Assembly (NCBI GenBank): GCA_021805955.1
Contig: JAJZDO010000978.1
Coordinates: 1-12,787 of the forward strand
Source of the DNA: Acidobacteriota bacterium
Lineage (GTDB): Bacteria; Acidobacteriota; Terriglobia; Terriglobales; Acidobacteriaceae
Reading direction: 5' to 3'
Length of the DNA: 12,787 bases
The translations under genes and the position numbers were made by a program. The notes under the pieces are model-generated. The model made no database searches. It worked only from the letters and a program-made list of their open reading frames with translations, and was not told the origin of the DNA. Positions 1 through 7,167 of the stretch are shown here, in pieces; the first letter of the stretch is position 1, and every line of letters begins with the position of its first letter.

Positions 1-407
1 ACGGTAATGATCTCCGGCGGTTGCAGCGCAAAGTCCGCCAGCCCCTGAAAAACATACTTCGGCGAGCCGGGCGTGAAGTCGGCAATCAGCTTGTTGTAGA
101 TCGTCAGGTTCGGAGCCAGCACATAGAAGTGGCGGATATTCCACGCCTGTTGCAGGTAGGCGATAAATGCCCCCATCAGCCGCGTCTTGCCCACTCCGGT
201 CGCCAGTGCGAAGCAGAGCGACGCAAACTCCCGCTCAAAGTCCGTCACCGAGGGAAACTCGCTGCGAATCGCCTCCAGCGCGCGCGCCGCATCTGCGTCT
301 TTTTCCAGCGGCAACAGCTCGCACACGCGGTCCAGTATCTGCAACGCCTCCATCTGCGGAGGCCGCAGGCTCAGCCGGTGTTCGATCTGGTAGACGGCGG
401 GCTTCAT
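1..407 (-). CDS. res: Type III restriction enzyme subunit Res (N-terminal part, runs off left edge)
   Basis: Restriction/translocase subunit of a type III restriction-modification enzyme. In this family Res pairs with Mod, hydrolyses ATP through an SF2 helicase core and cuts DNA with a C-terminal nuclease domain. Only about 135 N-terminal residues lie inside the window. They contain a helicase Walker A motif, ATGVGKT (residues 69-75), and a motif Ia-like stretch, FYVLAPNLTIYNKL (94-107), both typical of the ResIII N-terminus. DEAH and later helicase motifs and the nuclease domain are beyond the edge. The start ATG (407-405) overlaps the Mod stop in an ATGA tetranucleotide, which supports both the start and translational coupling. 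An adenine/guanine-rich GGCGG-type stretch precedes it inside Mod. Whether the gene is intact cannot be judged here. Confidence 0.88.
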   Translation of the reverse strand, partial: MKPAVYQIEHRLSLRPPQMEALQILDRVCELLPLEKDADAARALEAIRSEFPSVTDFEREFASLCFALATGVGKTRLMGAFIAYLQQAWNIRHFYVLAPNLTIYNKLIADFTPGSPKYVFQGLADFALQPPEIIT

Positions 408-2140
408 TCCGCACCGCCATTTCCGCCTGCGCCGTCAGCTTCGTCAAAGAGGCTCATGGCACCCTCGCGCGTCCCGCGCCGCCGTCGCACTTGCTTCGCG
501 GGCAACGGAGCTTTTCCGTCTTCGCCCGGTGCGGATCCAGGTTCTGCAATTGTCTCCGGCGCCTTCGGCAGGTTGGCCACGTTCAGGCTGTAGTCGTCAT
601 GGCCCCACTCGCACTTCTCCAGCACGGCCAGCGGAATCTTTTTGAGCGTCAGGTTGCGAAATCCATCCGCCTTGCCGCGAAAGGCCGCGCAGCAGACCAG
701 CAGGCTGCGCTTCGCGCCCACCGCCTCGCTCAGGGCGTGCAGTTGCTCGCGCGTCAGCGTCTGCGTGGTCACGTAGAGGAAGTCGTTCTCCGTGGAGCGG
801 CCCTGCTGCCAATAGAACTCCTCGCTCGGCTGGTAGCGAAAGCCCATCAGCTTGCACATCGCCTCGGCCAGCATCGCCGCGTTGTATTGCTTGCTGATGA
901 TCAGGTTGCCGAAGCTGTCTTTTTCCAGCAGCGACGGCGCAAGCCGATAGTAGCGAAACCCTCCGCCACCCTTCCAGTCCACGGCCTTCGTAATGCCGCC
1001 TTCGTCTTCGCCGTCAATGACCTTCTTCAGGCGCGGAAGGATGTGCGTGTGGCAATGCTCGCCCAGTTCGACCATGATCCAGCGGCGGCCCATCTTGTGG
1101 GCGACTGCGCCGGTGGTGCCTGTCCCTGCAAATGAATCGAGCACTAAATCCCCAGGCGAAGATGCAATTTCAAGGATACGTTTGATTAGTCGCTCAGGCT
1201 TCGGGGTTAGGAATATCTCATCGCGGTCTGGAAATAGCGCACGAATTTCGTTCTTCGCCTCACCGTTGTGTCCAGCGTCTTCATGCAGCCAAAGCGTCGA
1301 TGGTGTAACGCCTTGCTTGACGTCAGTTAGAAAGCGCTTTTGTGCAGGGATTCCATCGCGGTTCTTGCCCCACCAAATTCGATTGTCGGCATCCATTTCA
1401 AGAAACTTTGGCTTGGATATCCGCCAAAATGTCCCTGATGGCGGGCCAGAGATGACACGCCCAGATGGAGTTTCTATCGGATACAAGCCCTGACTGTACG
1501 GATTCCGAGCATGTATTGGGGTTGCCTTCCAGGGCCCACGCGGATCGTTATCAGGATTGTCGTATGCATCGTCTTGTTTAGAAGATCGCGGAAGGGAACC
1601 AATTTCCCAGGTCTCCTTGTCTTTCGCGTAAACCAAAATATAGTCATGCATGTCAGAAAAATGACGCGCAGAATTTTTTGTTGTATAAATCTTTTGCCAG
1701 ATCACCGTTGCGACAAAGTTTGACCTTCCAAAGGCTTCGTCGAGTAGGAGCTTCAGGTAGTGGCATTCATTGTCGTCGATGTTTATCCAAATCGATCCGG
1801 AGTTGGCAAGCAGGTGCCTCAACATCTCAAGGCGATCCCGCATCAGTGACAGCCAGATCGAGTGTTCGACTCCGTCATCGTAATGCGCAAACGCAGAGCC
1901 CGTGTTGTACGGAGGATCTATATAGACGCACTTCACCTTGCCGGCGAACTCCTGCTCCAGCGCCTTGAGCGCGAGCAGGTTGTCGCCAAAGATCAGCCGG
2001 TTGTCGAAAATGTCCTTGTCCGTGACGCGCCGCTTGGCGTGATAGCTCTTTGCCGGGTCTTCCAGCAAGATGCGAGGCTCCAGCCGCGGCCGGTTCTCCT
2101 TGCCAATCCACGTCAATTCCAGTTTCTGCTTGCTCTTCAT
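404..2140 (-). CDS. mod: Type III restriction-modification DNA methyltransferase (Mod, N6-adenine)
   Basis: Modification and target-recognition subunit of the type III system. It should transfer a methyl group from S-adenosylmethionine to the N6 of adenine and give Res its specificity. The 578-residue length is normal for the family. The catalytic motif DPPYNTG lies at residues 75-81, before the SAM-binding motif FAGTGTTG at 337-344. This is the beta-class order used by type III Mods. SIWINIDDNE (116-125) is a further conserved block. Residues about 140-333, between the two motifs, should include the target recognition domain. The DNA for this stretch (about 1140-1720) is clearly lower in G+C (37-50% in sampled lines) than the gene ends (57-70%). 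The C-terminus has a Pro/Ala/Arg-rich tail. The start ATG overlaps the upstream DUF3800 stop and the stop overlaps the Res start, both as ATGA. The recognition sequence cannot be predicted from this alone. Confidence 0.95.
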   Translation of the reverse strand: MKSKQKLELTWIGKENRPRLEPRILLEDPAKSYHAKRRVTDKDIFDNRLIFGDNLLALKALEQEFAGKVKCVYIDPPYNTGSAFAHYDDGVEHSIWLSLMRDRLEMLRHLLANSGSIWINIDDNECHYLKLLLDEAFGRSNFVATVIWQKIYTTKNSARHFSDMHDYILVYAKDKETWEIGSLPRSSKQDDAYDNPDNDPRGPWKATPIHARNPYSQGLYPIETPSGRVISGPPSGTFWRISKPKFLEMDADNRIWWGKNRDGIPAQKRFLTDVKQGVTPSTLWLHEDAGHNGEAKNEIRALFPDRDEIFLTPKPERLIKRILEIASSPGDLVLDSFAGTGTTGAVAHKMGRRWIMVELGEHCHTHILPRLKKVIDGEDEGGITKAVDWKGGGGFRYYRLAPSLLEKDSFGNLIISKQYNAAMLAEAMCKLMGFRYQPSEEFYWQQGRSTENDFLYVTTQTLTREQLHALSEAVGAKRSLLVCCAAFRGKADGFRNLTLKKIPLAVLEKCEWGHDDYSLNVANLPKAPETIAEPGSAPGEDGKAPLPAKQVRRRRGTREGAMSLFDEADGAGGNGGAE

Positions 2141-2985
2141 TCAACTTCGCCCTTCAGCAATTTGTCATAGCCATCCGGCGCAATTGCCCGGTACCATGTG
2201 GCAGATTGACTCGCATTCGTGCTCTTCATCGACCCAGAATCTCGATAGATTCGAGGAGCAATTTGCCGGAGGCATTCTTTGATGAACTCCCCCTCTTCAT
2301 TCCACTCTGGTTTGTCGATATGATTCTGAAGCTCAAAATGCCTGCGCACAACGAACGCAAGAAGATCGGCTACCTGAACAAGGCTGCAATGATGGGACTG
2401 CACAGCAAATGCAGTGTCGATGATTTGATTAAGCCGTTCTTCCTTCTTCTTGCGTGGATAGAAGCCGTCGATCCAAGCAGGCGGCTCCCAGAGCAGTTCA
2501 CATAGCAATGGAAGCTTCTGCGCGTTATCGTCGATAAACAAGAATGTGTTGCCCTTGTTCTTGTCTTCGCCTTGATGTCGCGTCTGAATTTGCAGCGCAA
2601 TATTCAGGCCGGTCGCAACCCAGAGATATGATGCAATTTCCATTGGAACAGCATGTTGCTTGCTGGTTGATTGCGTAGCCTTCTGAGTATCGACGGCAGA
2701 GATGATGATGGCGTGCTTTCGGGAGTCCAGCCATGTTGATAGGTCGGTGAATATCTGCTTGCGTGTCGTTGCTTCGACTTGTCGCCATGCGCCCTTGCCA
2801 TAAAGGATGCGCGTGCCTTTCAGTTCTTTCAGATTTTCGGGGAAGACGCTCCTAACATCGTTTAAGAACTTGTTAAACTCAACGTCTGTTTTATGTAGAC
2901 GCGTGGTGTCTGCGACAATCCCGACCATGACGAAGATGCGATCCTGCGAGGGGTTCCCGCTGTCATCGACGTAGCATACTTTCAT
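2137..2985 (-). CDS. DUF3800 domain protein embedded in the type III operon
   Basis: A 282-residue protein with the hallmarks of DUF3800: an N-terminal YVDDSGNP motif (residues 5-12), a central FIDDNA (150-155) and a C-terminal QVADLLAFVVRR (204-215). Known of the family: it is thought to adopt an RNase H-like fold with acidic residues at these positions, and it is often found near mobile and defence genes, but its biochemical role is not settled. Inferred: D7/D8, D152/D153 and D207 could form a metal site, so a nuclease-like role is possible. The gene is joined by ATGA overlaps to the helicase upstream and to Mod downstream. A good ribosome binding site, GGAGG (2995-2991), stands 5 bases before the ATG. 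G+C is about 50% in sampled lines, lower than in the ATPase and helicase, suggesting separate acquisition. No signal peptide or membrane segment is seen. Confidence 0.85.
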   Translation of the reverse strand: MKVCYVDDSGNPSQDRIFVMVGIVADTTRLHKTDVEFNKFLNDVRSVFPENLKELKGTRILYGKGAWRQVEATTRKQIFTDLSTWLDSRKHAIIISAVDTQKATQSTSKQHAVPMEIASYLWVATGLNIALQIQTRHQGEDKNKGNTFLFIDDNAQKLPLLCELLWEPPAWIDGFYPRKKKEERLNQIIDTAFAVQSHHCSLVQVADLLAFVVRRHFELQNHIDKPEWNEEGEFIKECLRQIAPRIYRDSGSMKSTNASQSATWYRAIAPDGYDKLLKGEVE

Positions 2986-5918
2986 GTGAGCCTCCAGCGC
3001 ACCGTAAAGACCGTGCTCAGTATTTGCTCCTGCTTCATGCGCGCTTCGATGCTTGCAATCATACCGTCCCGGCGCGACTCGACTTCGTCCTGCGCGAGGA
3101 ATAGGTCGTTGCGCTTCTGGTTGCGCGCGGATTGCAGCGTTTTCAGCGTGCGCTGATGCGCCAGCTTGTCCTCCAGCATCACTGCCGCGGAAGAGGCGCG
3201 TTTGGCATCCCGAATCTGCTGGTCGAGGTCTTTGATCTCCTGCTCCAGGCCGAATTTGAGGTCTTCACTCCAGCGGTCGAGCTTGACGATCTCCGCATCC
3301 AGCCAGCGGGCGTTGCGCCGGGAAATCTCCTGCATCACCTGCTTTTGTTGCTCGGCGATCCGTTCCTCCAGCATGGCGGGTTGGGCGGCCAGAATCGGCT
3401 GTCCGACCTCGGCTGGCAGATCGAAGAGGCGCTTGCAGGCGGCAGCATCAAGCGGCTGGCCATCATCCCTCACCGCAGCGAGCAGCAGGTGATCCTCCGC
3501 TTCGAAGCTTTCAATCGACAGCCTGGCGCAGACAAGCCAGCCGGAGTGGCAGACGTGCGGCTCCAGCACGGCGATGCGCTTCCCGCTGCCGTCGAGATGG
3601 AAGCAAAGCTCGACAGGCGGCGTATCGAGCGAGCAGCATTGCTCCAGCACGCGCTGGGCAAGCGGATGCCCGATACGATAGGTGTTTGCATCCTCCACAT
3701 TGCGGCCCATGCGATATGGGCCGGGATGGATGGCTTCCTGCGGGAACGGATTCTTCTCCAGTGTGAAGGCGTGGCCGCTGTTCTCGAAACTGGCAAACGG
3801 ATCAAGGTAGAAGCGCGTGACCCGCCAGAGCATCTCTTCAAACCGGTTCCGGGAGTTGTCGGCTTCGACGCGGACTTTCTCAATGACCTCCTGGTCGAAG
3901 TTATTGAGCAACTGCTCCTGGGCAAGTCCCTTGGCCTCGGTGATCTCCGATTCCATTTCCTGCTGGAGCTTGTCGAACTCGAAAGAGATTTGCTCCGGAG
4001 TACGGCACCGCTGGTAGATGTCCACAATGCGCTTCTCGAAGTCCACGCCGGACTCGATGGCTCCCAGCACCTCGTCGGAAGCGCCGAAGATGCCGTTGAA
4101 GAGCTGGAACTTCTCATCGAGTAACTGGTAGACGCGCACGTCGGCTGCATTGGCTTTGTTCAGGAAGTTGACGACGACAACATCGTATTTCTGCCCATAG
4201 CGATGGCAGCGTCCGATTCGCTGCTCAATGCGCTGTGGATTCCAGGGCATGTCGTAGTTGACGACCAGATTGCAGAACTGGAGATTGATGCCCTCGGCGG
4301 CAGCCTCCGTGGCAACCATGATGCTGGCCTCATCACGAAAATACTCGATGATCGCGGCGCGTTTATCCGCCGTGGGCGAGCCTGTAATGCGATCGGTTCC
4401 TTTGTTACGGTCCAGCCAGTTCCGGTAAATCTCTGCACTCTTCGGATCGGTATTCGTGCCATTGAAGAGAACGATCTTGCCAGCAAACTCCGACGCTTCC
4501 AAAAGTCGATAGAGATAATCCTGAGTGCGCCGAGATTCGGTGAAGATGATGGCCTTCTGCTGGAGCGCGCCGTTTTGCGCTGCGGCGCGCGCCTTGTTTG
4601 CGTACTCGAATCCATTGCGGAGCGCTGTGAGCAGCACCTCTCCCTTGGAGTTTTTCTCAATGCTTTTGGCGAGCGCATAAAACTCCCGGAGCCGTTCTTT
4701 CTCCCGCCGCAGTTCCTGGAGTTGTTCTGGTGAGAGACGCTGGGGAGTCTTCGCGTCTGCGGAATCATTGCCGGCTTCGTCCTCTTCGTCTGCCATCCAC
4801 TCGTCTTCAATTTCCGGCAGCGCTTCAAAGTTTGTGGCCAGATCATCTGTAGATACAGATGGCTCGGAGAGAGCGTCCTGTGCCTTTTCGGCTGCTTCCA
4901 GTTTGTTGGCAAGGCCGAGCAACGTGTCGGATATCGCGTATGTCGAGGATGCCAGCAGTTTCCGCAGGATGAGCGTCATCAACTGCCGTTGGCTGGAGGG
5001 AAGAGCATAGAGCGCCGGGCTTTGCAGATATTCAGAGACAAGATTGTAAAGGCGCTGCTCGTCTACCCCCGGAACAAACTCCTGCACTAGCGCATGACGA
5101 TTGGTGTAGGAGACATATTGCAGAACCTGTCGGCGAAGAGTGCGCTGACAGACGGGCCGGACGCGCTGCTTGAGCGCAGCATAGTCTTCCGGCGCGTTCA
5201 TGCGAGAGAACTGGCTGCGAAAACTGCGAATGTCGCCGAAAATGTGCTCATCGACGATGCTGACAAGCCCATACAGCTCCATCAGCGAATTCTGAAGAGG
5301 CGTCGCCGTCAGAAGAACTTTTTGACGACTTGCGATAGCGTCTCGAATTGCGTTGGCAATCTTATTGGTTGGCTTGTAGACGTTGCGCAGGCGGTGGGCT
5401 TCATCCACCACGACCATATCCCATGCCGTCTGCCGAATATAGGGTTGCTTCGTTCGCACGAATTGATAGGAGCAAAGAATAACGCGGGGCTGATCGAATG
5501 GATTCAAGTTGCCGCGCTTCAGTTCTTCATTGAAGGTTTTGGCTTCAAGGATGGCCGAAGGAAGAAAAAACTTGTCTTCGAGTTCCTGGCTCCATTGCTT
5601 ACGCAGATTGGCAGGGCAGATGACAAGTAATCTGCGGCGACGCTCGGCCCAGCGCTGGGAGAGCAATAGTCCGGCTTCGATTGTCTTTCCCAGGCCAACC
5701 TCATCTGCGAGAACAGCGCCCTGCGAAAGCGGGGATCGAAACGCAAAAAGCGCGGCTTCAATTTGATGAGGATTGAGTTCGACCTGAGCATCCGCGAGCG
5801 CTGACGTGAGGCTGTCCATCGATTCAGAACTGGATTTTTTGGTGAGTTCCTCAGCAAAGTATCGCGCGTGATACGGAGTCGTGGCGCCAGCATTGAATCC
5901 ATACGCGTCCCTGCTCAC
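2982..5918 (-). CDS. SNF2/RapA-like DEAD/DEAH-box helicase
   Basis: A 978-residue superfamily 2 helicase or DNA translocase of the SNF2/HepA type. Motifs in order: VLADEVGLGKTIEAG with Walker A GLGKT (75-79), motif Ia LLVICPANLRKQW (97-109), Walker B VVDEAH (170-175), motif III LLTATPLQN (202-210), a helicase C domain with AIIFTESRRTQDYL (456-469) and VATEAAAEGINLQFCN (535-550), and motif VI QRIEQRIGRCHRYGQ (562-576). A Glu/Asp-rich linker (369-389) separates the RecA lobes. The last 200 residues are rich in charged heptads and probably form coiled coil. The start chosen is GTG 5918. It overlaps the upstream ATPase stop as GTGA, lies 9 bases after GGAGG (5932-5928), and includes the PYHARYFAEEL stretch that I recall near the N-terminus of related helicases. 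The open frame continues upstream to 6590, but that part is an out-of-frame shadow of the ATPase gene. No nuclease domain is evident. Confidence 0.9.
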   Translation of the reverse strand: MSRDAYGFNAGATTPYHARYFAEELTKKSSSESMDSLTSALADAQVELNPHQIEAALFAFRSPLSQGAVLADEVGLGKTIEAGLLLSQRWAERRRRLLVICPANLRKQWSQELEDKFFLPSAILEAKTFNEELKRGNLNPFDQPRVILCSYQFVRTKQPYIRQTAWDMVVVDEAHRLRNVYKPTNKIANAIRDAIASRQKVLLTATPLQNSLMELYGLVSIVDEHIFGDIRSFRSQFSRMNAPEDYAALKQRVRPVCQRTLRRQVLQYVSYTNRHALVQEFVPGVDEQRLYNLVSEYLQSPALYALPSSQRQLMTLILRKLLASSTYAISDTLLGLANKLEAAEKAQDALSEPSVSTDDLATNFEALPEIEDEWMADEEDEAGNDSADAKTPQRLSPEQLQELRREKERLREFYALAKSIEKNSKGEVLLTALRNGFEYANKARAAAQNGALQQKAIIFTESRRTQDYLYRLLEASEFAGKIVLFNGTNTDPKSAEIYRNWLDRNKGTDRITGSPTADKRAAIIEYFRDEASIMVATEAAAEGINLQFCNLVVNYDMPWNPQRIEQRIGRCHRYGQKYDVVVVNFLNKANAADVRVYQLLDEKFQLFNGIFGASDEVLGAIESGVDFEKRIVDIYQRCRTPEQISFEFDKLQQEMESEITEAKGLAQEQLLNNFDQEVIEKVRVEADNSRNRFEEMLWRVTRFYLDPFASFENSGHAFTLEKNPFPQEAIHPGPYRMGRNVEDANTYRIGHPLAQRVLEQCCSLDTPPVELCFHLDGSGKRIAVLEPHVCHSGWLVCARLSIESFEAEDHLLLAAVRDDGQPLDAAACKRLFDLPAEVGQPILAAQPAMLEERIAEQQKQVMQEISRRNARWLDAEIVKLDRWSEDLKFGLEQEIKDLDQQIRDAKRASSAAVMLEDKLAHQRTLKTLQSARNQKRNDLFLAQDEVESRRDGMIASIEARMKQEQILSTVFTVRWRLT

Positions 5919-7105
5919 GATATGCCGCCTCCGAACTCTGAACCCATCATCGTCTCCAGCGGCATCACTTCCGTTTTCTTGTCCAGCCGGAAGCGCTCCT
6001 GGCCGGGATAGAGCACGATCTGCCGCGTGGCCTTGATGTCTTCGCAGCCATTGTAAAAGCCTCGGCCGGGCGCGGGGTTGCCCAGCGAGCGCTTGATCTC
6101 GATGGCCCAGCGATCTTTTGCACTGAACTCGATCACCAGGTCGATCTCCGCTCCGGCTGAGGTGCGATAGAACGATGTCCGCGCCGTCGCTGGCAGCGCT
6201 GCCAGAATGTTCTCGATCAGCATCCCCTCCCAGCTCGGGCCAACGACCGGATGCCCCAGCAAATCTTCCATACTGCGAATGCCGAGCAGCGCGTGCAACA
6301 GGCCACTGTCGCGGACGTACACCTTCGGCGTGCGCACCAGACGCTTCTTCGCATTCGCCGCCCAGGGCTGCAACCGGCGCACCAGCAGCAGGTCCACCAT
6401 AATGTCCAGGTAGCGCGCGACGGTGTGCCCGCTCACGCCGAGTCCGTTGGCAAGCTGCGCCGCGTTGAGCATCTGGCCCTGATTGTGCGCCAGCATCTGC
6501 CAGTAGCGCCGCAGCGTCTCCGCCGGAATGCGCGGTCCAAGAGCCGGAACGTCGCGCTCCAGATATGTCTGAATGAAGGCCGAGCGCCATCGAAGGCTGT
6601 CCTCGTCGCTGGCGGCAAGAAAGCTGTCCGGGAAACCGCCGCGCACCCAGAGCTGGTCCGCCGTGCCGACTCCCGAAGCGGCAACTTCCGCGATAGAAAA
6701 CGGCGTCAGTTCCTCATAGGCGATGCGCCCGGCAAGCGTCTCCGCCGACTGCTGCAAAAGATCGATGGAGGCAGAGCCGAGCAGCAGAAACTGTCCGTTG
6801 CGCTTGCCCTTGCGCCGCCGCTGGTCGATCAGGCTGCGCAGCGTGGCAAAGATGCCGGGCAGCCGATGGATTTCATCGAAGATGACGAGCCTGTCCGCGT
6901 GCTGCGCCAGATAGAGTTCCGGCTCGGAGAGCTTCGCGCGGTCGGAAGGCAGTTCGAGATCAAGGTAGAGCGCCTGCTCGCCCAACTCCTCGGCCAGCGA
7001 AAGCGCAAGCGTGGTCTTTCCCACCTGCCGCGGACCAAGCAGGGCGACAGCAGGAAACTGCTGGAGGAGCTTCCGCAGCTTTGGCTGGGCAAGTCGCGCA
7101 ATCAT
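5915..7105 (-). CDS. AAA_14 / DUF4143 family ATPase
   Basis: A 396-residue ATP-binding protein of the AAA_14 plus DUF4143 type. Walker A GPRQVGKTT is at 24-32, Walker B LVIFDEIHRL at 73-82 and a LLGSAS sensor-like block at 108-113. A winged-helix-like segment (about 212-236) follows, then the DUF4143 region with WEGMLIENIL (292-301). The C-terminus carries AEIDLV (319-324) and AIEIKRS (334-340), a pattern like the D...ExK core of PD-(D/E)XK nucleases (candidates D322, E336, K338). Members are widespread and poorly characterised. The ATG at 7105 is preferred because the protein then begins as these ATPases usually do. A TTG at 7114 in the same frame is possible, and neither start has a good ribosome binding site. 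A CATAAT (7119-7114) just upstream could be a -10 box giving a nearly leaderless message, but no good -35 accompanies it. The stop overlaps the helicase GTG. Sampled G+C is about 70%, higher than in the genes that follow. Confidence 0.88.
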   Translation of the reverse strand: MIARLAQPKLRKLLQQFPAVALLGPRQVGKTTLALSLAEELGEQALYLDLELPSDRAKLSEPELYLAQHADRLVIFDEIHRLPGIFATLRSLIDQRRRKGKRNGQFLLLGSASIDLLQQSAETLAGRIAYEELTPFSIAEVAASGVGTADQLWVRGGFPDSFLAASDEDSLRWRSAFIQTYLERDVPALGPRIPAETLRRYWQMLAHNQGQMLNAAQLANGLGVSGHTVARYLDIMVDLLLVRRLQPWAANAKKRLVRTPKVYVRDSGLLHALLGIRSMEDLLGHPVVGPSWEGMLIENILAALPATARTSFYRTSAGAEIDLVIEFSAKDRWAIEIKRSLGNPAPGRGFYNGCEDIKATRQIVLYPGQERFRLDKKTEVMPLETMMGSEFGGGIS

Positions 7106-7167
7106 ACCTTGCAATTATGCCACAGAAGTACACGATTGCTACATAAACATTTGGAAAGGCAGAGATT

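Noticed and set aside
167..1135. Plus-strand open frame opposite res and mod
   Set aside because: It is Arg/Ala-rich shadow of the real minus-strand genes, with no domain content.
3132..4124. Long plus-strand open frame opposite the helicase gene (about 330 residues)
   Set aside because: It is antisense to helicase coding sequence, with no recognisable motif or ribosome binding site; high G+C produces such open frames.
2982..5918. DISARM or BREX assignment because of the SNF2-like helicase
   Set aside because: No DrmA, DrmB, DrmC, PglZ, PglX or BrxC-like genes are present; the neighbours are type III Mod and Res.
5919..6590. Upstream extension of the helicase open frame to about 1202 residues
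   Set aside because: This stretch overlaps the ATPase gene in another frame and translates to low-complexity Ala/Gly/Arg sequence. The ATPase has clear motifs, and the GTG at 5918 fits a stop/start overlap and a ribosome binding site.
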